Assembly: GCA_964521105.1 (NCBI GenBank)
Contig: CAZFPO010000048.1
Location: 1-18,996, forward strand
DNA from: JAQUGA01 sp964521105
GTDB taxonomy: Bacteria; Bacteroidota; Bacteroidia; Bacteroidales; WCHB1-69
DNA length: 18,996 nt
Direction: 5' to 3'
Under the pieces are notes generated by a model that saw only the letters and a list, made by a program, of their open reading frames with translations, had not been told where the DNA came from and did not search any database. Positions 8,830 to 16,423 of the stretch are shown piece after piece (the stretch's first letter is position 1; every line of letters starts with the position of its first letter). Position numbers and translations under genes: made by a program.

Positions 8830-8961
8830 TAACCATTATGTTTTTATCTTCGTATAATAAACATTCTAAAAAAAAGTACATATTTTTTTAGTTAAAAAAA
8901 TTTTATTTTAAAAAAAATCATTATTTTAGCCACGACATTGGGAAAGTTAAAACAATAAACT

Positions 8962-11517
8962 ATGAAATTTTTATACAAAGTAGGGTTATTTGTGCTTATG
9001 TTGTTAATTGTTAGCAATACAGCCATAGCACAACGCAGAAATTACTCACAGGAAGCTGATGCTGCTTACAATAAGTATCAATACAATGTAGCTGCAGAGC
9101 TATATAAAAAGGCTTATAATAAAGTTAAGAAAAACAGAGTAGAACGCAACCGTATTTTATTTCGCATTGCCGAATGCTATCGACTATCGGGTGATAACGA
9201 TAATGCATTTAAACAATATCAGCGTCTAGAAAAAATTAACTATCAAAAAGATAGTCCGATTATCCTTATGCATTTAGGTGATTTAATGCGATGGAAAAAA
9301 GACTATTCAGAAGCTTTAAAATATTATAATCTTTATAAGGGATTGGAAAAGACCGATACTGTGATAAATTTTCGCATCAAATCATGCGAATTATCATCTC
9401 AATGGGTAAACAATCCTACCCGTCACGAAGTTGAAAATTTCAGAAAATTTAATAGTCGTGAAAATGACTGGGCTCCAGCATGGGGAAATCCTGGTAAAGG
9501 AAATATTATGTTTATCTCTTCCACTCGTGAAGGATCCAATGGTAAAGGCGTGGATGCATGGACAGGGCAAGCATTTTCGGACATTTGGCAATTTGAAAAA
9601 CCAAAAAGCAAAAGTGCCGAATGGCCCGGCGAATGGGTTGGTCCAAAACCAATAGATGAAGAAAATGTGGTTACTACTCCAGCAAACGAAGGTGAAGCAG
9701 TTGCCAATATTAAAGGAACTACAATATATTATACATTCTGCCCTAATGAGAAAAAAACAGTATCAGGTTGTAAAATTTTTACCGCTCAAAAACGTGGTAA
9801 AAACTGGAAAGAAACCGAAATGGTTGTATTAGGTCCCGACTCGTTTGACTATGTTCACCCCGCAATATCTAGCGACGAATTAACCATGTACTTTGCTTCA
9901 AACCGTCCAGGCGGTCAAGGTGGGTATGATTTATGGGTAGCTAAACGCTCTCGCAAATCAAAACCTTTTGACGAAATTACAAACTTAGGACCAATTGTTA
10001 ATACTTGGACACACGATATGTTTCCTACATTAAGAGGCGATTCAACTATTTATTTTTCATCTAAAGGACACCCTGGTTTAGGTGGGTTCGACCTATTTAA
10101 AACTCAATATTTAGGCGACAAAAAATACACTCCACCAGTTAATCTTCAATATCCATTAAATTCTGAAGGTGATGATATGAGTATTATTTTTGATGAATCT
10201 CCACTTTTAGACCCTCTGTCAAATTCAGCTTATTTAGAAAAAGGTTTTTTTGCATCAAACCGTAAAGGTAGTAGTCGTGGTGGGGATGATATTTATTTCT
10301 TTAAACTTCGACCTCTTATTTTTACTTTGTCGGGTATCGTTCGCGATAGCGTAACCCTCCAATTAATTACCGATGCGGATGTTTCAGTTACTGGATCCGA
10401 TGGTTCTTCATTTAGTACAAAAACAGATGCTAAAGGATATTATTATTTTGGAAAAGATAAAATATTGCACAACGTAACTTATAGTATTACTGTTAAGAAA
10501 AAAGGATACTATGAAGATAAAAATACTAAAGCTAAAGAAACAACGGTTGGTTTAACCGAAAATAAAGATTTAAAACGCGACTTTAAACTTATTCCTATTC
10601 CAAAAGAACCTATCGTGTTACCCGACATTTTATATGAAATTGGTAAATGGGATTTAAAACCACAATACCAAGATTCATTAGCCGATTTGTATAAAATTAT
10701 GGTTGAAAATCCGACCTTTGTAATTGAGTTGCGTTCACACACCGACGTTCGACCAATACCAATGACCAACGATACCCTTTCTCAATATCGTGCTCAATCG
10801 TGCGTTGATTACTTAATTCAAAAAGGTATAAACCCTGGTCGATTAGTTGCCAAAGGTTATGGCGAAAAAGTTCCACGTACACTTACTAAAGATACACGTT
10901 CGACATACAAAAATGAAGAATTTATTTTCTTAAAAGGCACTGTTTTAACCCCCGACTACATTAACTCACTTCAAGGAAAAAGTCAACAAGAGGCAGCTCA
11001 CTCGCTTAACCGCCGTACTGAATTTAGAATTTTACGTGACGATTTTGTTCCACCAACAACCAATGATACTACTGTTAAAACTAATATCGTACAATTTGTA
11101 GCTACTCCTGGACAATATGTTTTAAATGTTAAAATCGAAGGCGACATCGTTAAAGCACCATGCATTTTAAATAATAGCCGTCAAATGGAGTTTAGCATTG
11201 TTCAAAATCAACCTAATATCCAATTTTCATACGAAGAAGCAATGAAACTTTTAAAAGAAGGCAGAATTACTACTGCAAACTTTGAAATGAAAGAAGCTGC
11301 AATTGATAAAGATGGTAACATTTTGGAAAAACAAATGATGACCTTAGAAAGCATACGTGTTGGAGAAGAATCTATCGAAAATGTTTCTGTTCAGGTTGTT
11401 AAAAACTTAAAAACTCCTATCGTATTTGGCGAAAACTCGTTTACAAGTAGTTTTGGCAAATATGAAGTAAATAAAACAAATAGTACAATGACAGTAACAA
11501 CAAATACTGATAAATAA
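8962..11517 (+). CDS. PorE-like multidomain OmpA family protein with degenerate retropepsin-like tail
   Basis: 851 aa with signal peptide (about 1-23, ending NTAIAQ). Domains in order: TPR-like helices (about 25-145); PD40/WD40-like beta-propeller blades (about 165-450), with FASNRPGGQGGYDLW, FSSKGHPGLGGFDLF and FASNRKGSSRGGDDIYFF; a CRD beta-sandwich (about 455-545); and an OmpA C-terminal peptidoglycan-binding domain (about 550-695), with RSHTDVR (Asp595) and LNRRTEFRIL (Arg684/Arg685) keeping the diaminopimelate-contact residues. This is the architecture of PorE (PG1058), the T9SS component of Porphyromonas gingivalis proposed to tie the secretion complex to peptidoglycan. Residues about 716-842 add a domain resembling retropepsin-like aspartic proteases whose DTG motif position reads LNNSR. 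Bacteroidota carry several PorE-like paralogues, so PorE itself is not proven. No clear promoter: TATTTTAG (8922-8929) is a one-mismatch -7 candidate without a -33 partner. Confidence 0.88.
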   Translation: MKFLYKVGLFVLMLLIVSNTAIAQRRNYSQEADAAYNKYQYNVAAELYKKAYNKVKKNRVERNRILFRIAECYRLSGDNDNAFKQYQRLEKINYQKDSPIILMHLGDLMRWKKDYSEALKYYNLYKGLEKTDTVINFRIKSCELSSQWVNNPTRHEVENFRKFNSRENDWAPAWGNPGKGNIMFISSTREGSNGKGVDAWTGQAFSDIWQFEKPKSKSAEWPGEWVGPKPIDEENVVTTPANEGEAVANIKGTTIYYTFCPNEKKTVSGCKIFTAQKRGKNWKETEMVVLGPDSFDYVHPAISSDELTMYFASNRPGGQGGYDLWVAKRSRKSKPFDEITNLGPIVNTWTHDMFPTLRGDSTIYFSSKGHPGLGGFDLFKTQYLGDKKYTPPVNLQYPLNSEGDDMSIIFDESPLLDPLSNSAYLEKGFFASNRKGSSRGGDDIYFFKLRPLIFTLSGIVRDSVTLQLITDADVSVTGSDGSSFSTKTDAKGYYYFGKDKILHNVTYSITVKKKGYYEDKNTKAKETTVGLTENKDLKRDFKLIPIPKEPIVLPDILYEIGKWDLKPQYQDSLADLYKIMVENPTFVIELRSHTDVRPIPMTNDTLSQYRAQSCVDYLIQKGINPGRLVAKGYGEKVPRTLTKDTRSTYKNEEFIFLKGTVLTPDYINSLQGKSQQEAAHSLNRRTEFRILRDDFVPPTTNDTTVKTNIVQFVATPGQYVLNVKIEGDIVKAPCILNNSRQMEFSIVQNQPNIQFSYEEAMKLLKEGRITTANFEMKEAAIDKDGNILEKQMMTLESIRVGEESIENVSVQVVKNLKTPIVFGENSFTSSFGKYEVNKTNSTMTVTTNTDK

Positions 11518-11542
11518 ATTTCACTATTAATAAAGAAAAAAG

Positions 11543-11572
11543 CATCCTTGTAATACAAGGATGTTTTTTTTT
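11543..11572 (+). terminator. Terminator after the PorE-like gene
   Basis: Perfect 8-bp stem CATCCTTG/CAAGGATG (11543-11550 and 11556-11563) with loop TAATA, followed by nine Ts (11564-11572). It starts 25 bases after the stop codon and overlaps the purM promoter. Confidence 0.9.
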
Positions 11573-11579
11573 ATTTTTG
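11548..11579 (+). promoter_or_regulatory. purM promoter embedded in the upstream terminator
   Basis: TATTTTTG (11572-11579) is a full -7 match and TTG (11548-11550) lies 21 bases upstream as the -33 element. The TTG is the last three bases of the 5' arm of the terminator stem, and the -7 box begins with the last base of its T run. The box ends 12 bases before the purM ATG, giving a leader of only about six bases. Confidence 0.7.
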
Positions 11580-11591
11580 TATCAAAAAAAC

Positions 11592-12764
11592 ATGATAAAT
11601 TCCGAAAAATATATCGCTCGTGGAGTTTCTGCATCAAAAGAAGATGTTCATGCTGCTATTAAAAACATCGACAAAGGAATATTTACTAAAGCTTTTTGTA
11701 AAATAATCCCCGATTATTTAACTTCGGATGATAAATATTGCTTAGTAATGCACGCAGATGGAGCAGGCACCAAATCATCCTTAGCTTATGCATATTGGAA
11801 AGAAACTGGTGATTTAAACGTTTGGAAAGGAATAGCTCAGGACTCAATTGTTATGAATACAGATGATTTATTATGCGTTGGAGCAACAACCAATATAATG
11901 CTTTCATCAACCATCGGTAGAAATAAAAACAAGATACCCGGAGAAGTTATTTCTGCAATTATAAATGGAACAGAGGAATTTATTCAAGAACTACGTGATT
12001 TAGGTGTTGATATAAAATTAACGGGTGGTGAAACCGCCGATGTTGGCGATTTAGTTAGAACTATAATTGTTGATACAACGGTAATCGCTCGGTTGAAAAA
12101 AGAGGATATTATCGACAATTCTAACATTTCTGCAGGAGATGTAATTGTAGGATTATCCTCGTATGGACAATCAAGTTATGAAAAATACTACAATTCAGGT
12201 ATTGGAAGCAATGGATTAACATCAGCTCGCCATGACATTTTTTCAAAAAAAGTTGCCGAAAAATATCCAGAAACATTTGATAACTTAATTGATTCAAACA
12301 TTTCGTATTGCGGAAAATATTTTTTAACCGACCCCTCTCCTATTTTGGGTTTAGATATGGGTAAACTAGTGCTAAGTCCAACTCGAACTTATGCCCCAAT
12401 TATTAATGAAATATTGAAAGATTATCGTAAAAAAATTCATGGAATGGTTCATTGTAGTGGTGGAGCACAAACCAAAATACTACACTTTATTGATAACCTT
12501 AATATTATTAAAGATAATTTATTTCCAGTTCCACCATTATTTTCAATTATTCAAGAATCAGCACAAACCGATTGGAAAGAAATGTACAAAGTGTTTAATA
12601 TGGGACACCGAATGGAACTATATGTTCCCTATGAAGTATCAGATGATATTATTTCTATTTCTAAGTCGTTTGGCGTTGATGCTAAAATTATAGGAAGATG
12701 TGAAAAAGGTGATTCAAAAGTTACACTAACATCCGAAAAAGGTGAGTTTATTTATTCAAAATAA
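11592..12764 (+). CDS. purM: Phosphoribosylformylglycinamidine cyclo-ligase (AIR synthase), Bacteroidota long form
   Basis: PurM closes the imidazole ring of FGAM using ATP to give aminoimidazole ribonucleotide, the fifth step of purine synthesis, in the cytoplasm. The 390-aa protein is longer than the roughly 345 aa E. coli enzyme and matches the Bacteroidota type. The N-terminal AIRS half has GVSASKEDVH, HADGAGTKSS (Gly57-Lys61), AQDSIVMNTDDLLCVGA and TGGETADVGD. The C-terminal half has LSPTRTYAP, HCSGGAQTK and FNMGHRME (Phe335-Glu342), equivalent to the HITGGG and FNMGxGM motifs of other PurM proteins. I take the ATG at 11592 rather than the in-frame TTG at 11577, which is part of the -7 box. 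It stands alone between a terminator and the next promoter, with no other pur gene in the window. Confidence 0.92.
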   Translation: MINSEKYIARGVSASKEDVHAAIKNIDKGIFTKAFCKIIPDYLTSDDKYCLVMHADGAGTKSSLAYAYWKETGDLNVWKGIAQDSIVMNTDDLLCVGATTNIMLSSTIGRNKNKIPGEVISAIINGTEEFIQELRDLGVDIKLTGGETADVGDLVRTIIVDTTVIARLKKEDIIDNSNISAGDVIVGLSSYGQSSYEKYYNSGIGSNGLTSARHDIFSKKVAEKYPETFDNLIDSNISYCGKYFLTDPSPILGLDMGKLVLSPTRTYAPIINEILKDYRKKIHGMVHCSGGAQTKILHFIDNLNIIKDNLFPVPPLFSIIQESAQTDWKEMYKVFNMGHRMELYVPYEVSDDIISISKSFGVDAKIIGRCEKGDSKVTLTSEKGEFIYSK

Positions 12765-12804
12765 TGATAATCGCACTTTTTGCTTTGTTTATAAAAAAAA
12801 ATAG

Positions 12805-12833
12805 TTGACTTTATTTATTTTTTCCTATTTTTG
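12805..12833 (+). promoter_or_regulatory. Promoter of the M43 protease gene
   Basis: TTG at 12805-12807, 18 bases, then TATTTTTG at 12826-12833. The leader to the ATG at 12869 would be about 29 bases. I see no clear terminator between purM and this promoter. Confidence 0.65.
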
Positions 12834-12868
12834 ACAAAGAATAAACAAAAACCAAATAATTAATCAAA

Positions 12869-15220
12869 ATGAAAAGAAAATCGTTCCGCTTTTTACTAGC
12901 AATGTTTTTTGCAGTAATTGGATTGGTGAATATGGCTCAAAACCAATCGCCAGTTCCGCAATATTACAATTTATCCAAAGCCGATCATTTTATTTTAATG
13001 CAAAAGGCATCGGAAAATCCAAACGTGATAAACCAATACGTCATTTATGAAAATGACCTAAAACAGTTTATCGAAAACATGAAAAACAATAACACAACAA
13101 AATCGACAAAAACAGACACTGCCCAAAACAACTTAAAAATTATCCCTGTTGTTTTCCACATTGTTCATAATTATGGAGCCGAAAACATTAGTGATGCACA
13201 AATTAACGATGCTATTACTCGATTAAATATTGATTACAATAAAACAAATATTGATACTATTCCAGGTTTAAATACTTATGGACCTTTTAATGATCGTAGA
13301 GCAAATGTTGGCTTAGAATTTCGTTTAGCTAAAATAGATCCTAATGGCAATTGTACTAATGGCATCGACAGAGTTCATGATATTAGAACCGACTATGCTT
13401 ATTACGATTTATGTAGCGACTATGCTTGGGATCCAAAAAAATATTTAAATGTTTATACTGTTGCATTTATTTATCCTGAAGGAATTAATTTACCCGATGG
13501 AGCTGCAATTGGTGGAATGTCCGTATTTCCCCCTTCAAATCCGTTAACCTCGCTATTTACTAATGGGGATACTTTAGCTGATGGAGTTTTAATTCGTCAC
13601 GATGGCATTGGTTCTATTGGAACGGCAACCAACTTAATGGGGCAACCAATTAATGCTTTAAACAGAACATTTACCCACGAACTTGGACACTATTTCAATC
13701 TGTATCATCCATTCCAAAACATGAAATTAACATTAGGTATTTTACCATCTATGGGAAGTGATGGTTGTGCCACAAGTGGTGGATTTTTAGGATTAACTAC
13801 ATTCAATGGCGATGAAGTAGACGATACTCCTCCAATAATTACAGCTAATCAAAATACTTCTTTAGAATGTATTCCAGTGGGTGTTCGCAACACTTGTACA
13901 AACAATGTAAGTGGTTATGGCGATGAACCCGACATGGTTGAAAATTACATGGATTATCAATTTGGATATTGTACAAATATTTTTACACTCGGGCAAAATC
14001 AAAGAATTCAAGCCACATTAATGTCGGATAGAAGAATTTTATGGTCATATGAAAATTTAGTTACAACAGGTGTTTGGGATGCATCATTCCAACCATTATG
14101 TACTCCAAAAGCTGATTTCACATACACTTCGGGGACTATATGCACTGGATCAACCGTTAACTTTAATGATGTGTCGTTTAATGGAGTTGTTGAGTCACGT
14201 TCATGGACTTTTAATGGAGGAACACCATCAACTTCTAGTTCGGCAAATCCAACAATTACATATTCAACGCCTGGCACCTATTCAGCAAAATTAGTGGTAA
14301 CTAACGCCACTGGTCAAGATAGTATAATTAAAGATGCTATTATTACGGTAACTTCATCAACGGCCTCACACACCGGAGATATTTTTCAAGATTTTGAATC
14401 GGGCTTAGGCGATTGGACAATTGTAAACCAAGGTGGAAACACATGGATGGACACTGCTTCGGTATTTTATAACGGCACACACTGCTTAAAAATACAAAAC
14501 TTTGAAAACAATCCAAGTGGCAGTTATGATGAGTTTATTTCACCAAGTTACGATTTATCTCACATATCAGGAGTTGCTCGAATAAAATTCCACTTGTCTT
14601 ATTCACCAAAAGAAGTTGCAGATAATGCATTGGCTCAATTACTTTATGGTACTAGTAGTGCCGACACAATTTATGACCGTCTTCAAGTATTTATTTCTAC
14701 CGATTGTGGTAAAACTTGGATTTCAAAATACAGTAAATCTGGTGCTGGACTTATGACAAATAATACATACACTACAACTGCATACACCCCTGCAAGTTTA
14801 GCAGATTGGCGTGAAGAAACTGTTCTTTTAGGTGGGATTTCTGATAAATCGAATATTCGCATAAAATTTAAGTTTTTCGCTAAAGGTGGTAACAATATTT
14901 TTATCGATAAAATATGTACAGGCGATTGCGGTACTACTAATATTAATGATGATATTGTAGCTAATATGCAACTTGGAGTTAATCCAAATCCTATTTCTAA
15001 TAGTTCAGTTATTTCTTTCTATTTAATTGAAAATTCAACCGTACAAATTTCGATTTATGATGCACTTGGAAACGTAATTTCAATGCCTTCGAGTCAAAAA
15101 TTTGGAGTTGGTGGTCATCAAATTTCATTAGAAAAAGAAATATTTAAATCATCAGGTATGTACTTATTAAAAGTACTTGTTAACGATAAAATAATAACTC
15201 GTAAAATACTTGTACAGTAA
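12869..15220 (+). CDS. Secreted M43 (pappalysin-type) metalloprotease with T9SS C-terminal sorting domain
   Basis: 783 aa. A signal peptide (about 1-23, ending NMAQ) and a propeptide-like stretch (about 25-85) precede an M43 catalytic domain (about 90-400). The zinc site is HELGHYFNLYH, with His270, Glu271 (general base), His274 and His280; Asn277 stands where many metzincins have Gly. The Met-turn is ENYMDYQFGYC, and DEVDDTPP is the usual M43 loop. Next come a PKD domain (about 414-497, with SWTFNGGTPS and PGTYSAKLVV), a MAM-like jelly-roll (about 505-690, opening FQDFESGLGDW), and a type A T9SS sorting domain (about 705-783, with NPNPISNSSVISF, YDALGNVI and SSGMYLLKVLV, ending KILVQ). It should cross the inner membrane by Sec and the outer membrane by T9SS, then be surface-attached or released. 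Close relatives include cytophagalysin-type proteases. The substrate is unknown. It follows purM by 104 bases. Confidence 0.94.
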   Translation: MKRKSFRFLLAMFFAVIGLVNMAQNQSPVPQYYNLSKADHFILMQKASENPNVINQYVIYENDLKQFIENMKNNNTTKSTKTDTAQNNLKIIPVVFHIVHNYGAENISDAQINDAITRLNIDYNKTNIDTIPGLNTYGPFNDRRANVGLEFRLAKIDPNGNCTNGIDRVHDIRTDYAYYDLCSDYAWDPKKYLNVYTVAFIYPEGINLPDGAAIGGMSVFPPSNPLTSLFTNGDTLADGVLIRHDGIGSIGTATNLMGQPINALNRTFTHELGHYFNLYHPFQNMKLTLGILPSMGSDGCATSGGFLGLTTFNGDEVDDTPPIITANQNTSLECIPVGVRNTCTNNVSGYGDEPDMVENYMDYQFGYCTNIFTLGQNQRIQATLMSDRRILWSYENLVTTGVWDASFQPLCTPKADFTYTSGTICTGSTVNFNDVSFNGVVESRSWTFNGGTPSTSSSANPTITYSTPGTYSAKLVVTNATGQDSIIKDAIITVTSSTASHTGDIFQDFESGLGDWTIVNQGGNTWMDTASVFYNGTHCLKIQNFENNPSGSYDEFISPSYDLSHISGVARIKFHLSYSPKEVADNALAQLLYGTSSADTIYDRLQVFISTDCGKTWISKYSKSGAGLMTNNTYTTTAYTPASLADWREETVLLGGISDKSNIRIKFKFFAKGGNNIFIDKICTGDCGTTNINDDIVANMQLGVNPNPISNSSVISFYLIENSTVQISIYDALGNVISMPSSQKFGVGGHQISLEKEIFKSSGMYLLKVLVNDKIITRKILVQ

Positions 15221-15232
15221 GAAAATCAACTT

Positions 15233-15268
15233 AAAGAAAGGGAAAAAATACTTTTTCCTTTCTTTTTT
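15233..15268 (+). terminator. Terminator after the M43 protease gene
   Basis: AAAGAAAGG pairs with CCTTTCTTT and AAAAA with TTTTT, with one bulged G and a short ATAC loop, followed by further Ts. It begins 12 bases after the stop codon. The stem is A/T-rich, so it is weaker than the other terminators here. Confidence 0.7.
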
Positions 15269-15288
15269 AAGAAAAAAAAGCTGAAAGG

Positions 15289-15320
15289 TTTGGCTAATTA
15301 AAAAAAAAATCAGATATTTG
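15289..15320 (+). promoter_or_regulatory. rpmB promoter
   Basis: TTTG at 15289-15292, 20 bases, then GATATTTG at 15313-15320, which differs from TAnnTTTG only at the first base. The leader to the rpmB ATG would be about 45 bases and has no visible hairpin. Confidence 0.55.
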
Positions 15321-15371
15321 CAGTCCCAAATAAAAAATAGAAGTAAATTTTTAAGATAAAAACATAGAAAA

Positions 15372-15608
15372 ATGGCACGAGTTTGTGAAATTACCGGAAA
15401 AAAAGTGATTACAGGAAATAACGTATCTCACTCAAATATAAAGACTAAAAGAACTTTTAAACCAAATTTACAAAATAAAAAATTTTGGGTTCCTGAATTA
15501 GAAGATTTTGTTCATCTTAAAGTTTCAGCAAAAGGAATTAAACATATCAATAAAAAAGGTGTTTTAAATGCTATGAATGATGCATTTGTTAAAGGACATC
15601 TAAAATAA
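15372..15608 (+). CDS. rpmB: 50S ribosomal protein L28
   Basis: 78 aa, basic, the normal length for bL28, a component of the large ribosomal subunit. The N-terminus ARVCEITGKK followed by GNNVSHSNIKTKRTFKPN is the family signature, and the C-terminal half (LKVSAKGIKHINKKG) fits. Only one cysteine (Cys5) is present, so this is not the zinc-ribbon form. There is no Shine-Dalgarno; the leader before the ATG is A-rich. It has its own promoter and ends in a strong terminator 19 bases after the stop, so it is a single-gene unit. In many Bacteroidota rpmB is followed by rpmG and a small DUF4295 gene; neither is present here. Confidence 0.95.
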   Translation: MARVCEITGKKVITGNNVSHSNIKTKRTFKPNLQNKKFWVPELEDFVHLKVSAKGIKHINKKGVLNAMNDAFVKGHLK

Positions 15609-15627
15609 TTTTGTTTTTATAAGGTTA

Positions 15628-15662
15628 AACTGCTACAATTTTTATTGTAGCAGTTTTTTTTT
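15628..15662 (+). terminator. Terminator after rpmB, 12-bp perfect stem
   Basis: AACTGCTACAAT (15628-15639) pairs perfectly with ATTGTAGCAGTT (15644-15655) around a TTTT loop and is followed by seven Ts. It is a strong intrinsic terminator. Confidence 0.93.
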
Positions 15663-15682
15663 ATTATTGAATAAATTTTGAC

Positions 15683-15690
15683 TAAGTTTG
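15683..15690 (+). promoter_or_regulatory. -7 promoter element for the small CRD-like gene
   Basis: TAAGTTTG matches TAnnTTTG and ends 15 bases before the ATG at 15706. No -33 TTG is found at 17-23 bases upstream, where the rpmB terminator ends. Confidence 0.5.
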
Positions 15691-15705
15691 TGTAAAGCAA
15701 AACAA

Positions 15706-16350
15706 ATGACTTACATTAAAAGAGCTTCCATTTTTATATTATTTCTCTCTGGATTTTTTATGTCCAAAGCTCAATCCGAATTTGATGTTTACCAAATCAG
15801 TGGTCAAGTTTTGCTTTCAGATAGCATTACGCCAATTTCATTTGCTCACATTAAAACATTAAACCACAAACAAATATTTATTTGCGATTGGTTTGGGCAC
15901 TATACAATTGTTGTAAATAAAAGAGAGTCGATAAACTTTTCATCGGTGGGTTGCAAAGCTAAAACAATTTTTATTGCAGACACTTTTTCGACAAATCGAT
16001 TAATTTTAAACATCTATCTATCTCCCGACACTCTAATACTCACTGAAACAACAATTTATGATTTACCTACTTATAAACAGTTCATTAACATGGTAGCTAA
16101 ACTCGATATTCCTGATGATGACTATGAACGAGCCAAAAAAAATCTTAGTCCCGACATGATTCAACTTTATTTAGAAAAAATGGATATGGATTTCAGTATG
16201 AATTATCGTAACTACGTTTTACAAAGCGTAGATAAATTATACTATAAAGGACAAATGCAACCAAACACCCTATTTAATGTTTTTAATTGGATAAAACTTT
16301 ATAAAGCTATTCAAAATGGCGATTTCAAAAAAAAGAGAAAATCACAATAA
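15706..16350 (+). CDS. Exported CRD-like protein of unknown function
   Basis: 214 aa. Residues 1-23 form a signal peptide (ending MSKAQ). About residues 28-112 resemble a carboxypeptidase-regulatory-like beta-sandwich: VYQISGQVLLSDSITPISFA, then DWFGHYTIVV where the family has DxxGxF/Y, then INFSSVGCKAKTI. The remaining 100 residues are helical and charged (LPTYKQFINMVAKLDIPDDD, SPDMIQLYLEKMDMDF) with a basic tail (KKKRKSQ), and I do not recognise them. With no lipobox Cys it is predicted to be periplasmic or loosely membrane-attached. I chose the ATG at 15706 because the in-frame TTG at 15688 lies in the -7 box and translation from there adds residues before the signal peptide. The TonB receptor gene begins 73 bases downstream; a shared role is possible but unproven. 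Confidence 0.78.
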   Translation: MTYIKRASIFILFLSGFFMSKAQSEFDVYQISGQVLLSDSITPISFAHIKTLNHKQIFICDWFGHYTIVVNKRESINFSSVGCKAKTIFIADTFSTNRLILNIYLSPDTLILTETTIYDLPTYKQFINMVAKLDIPDDDYERAKKNLSPDMIQLYLEKMDMDFSMNYRNYVLQSVDKLYYKGQMQPNTLFNVFNWIKLYKAIQNGDFKKKRKSQ

Positions 16351-16391
16351 ATCAATAAAAAAAACGTATTAACTCCATTAAATAAGATTCT

Positions 16392-16399
16392 TATCTTTG
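16392..16399 (+). promoter_or_regulatory. -7 promoter element for the TonB-dependent receptor gene
   Basis: TATCTTTG, the most common form of the Bacteroidota -7 box, followed by C. It ends 24 bases before the ATG at 16424. No TTG is seen at the -33 position. Confidence 0.55.
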
Positions 16400-16423
16400 C
16401 AACAAAAAAGTAGGTATATTTCA

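Noticed and set aside
12765..12804. Terminator after purM
   Set aside because: There are T and A runs but no GC-containing stem, so no intrinsic terminator can be supported.
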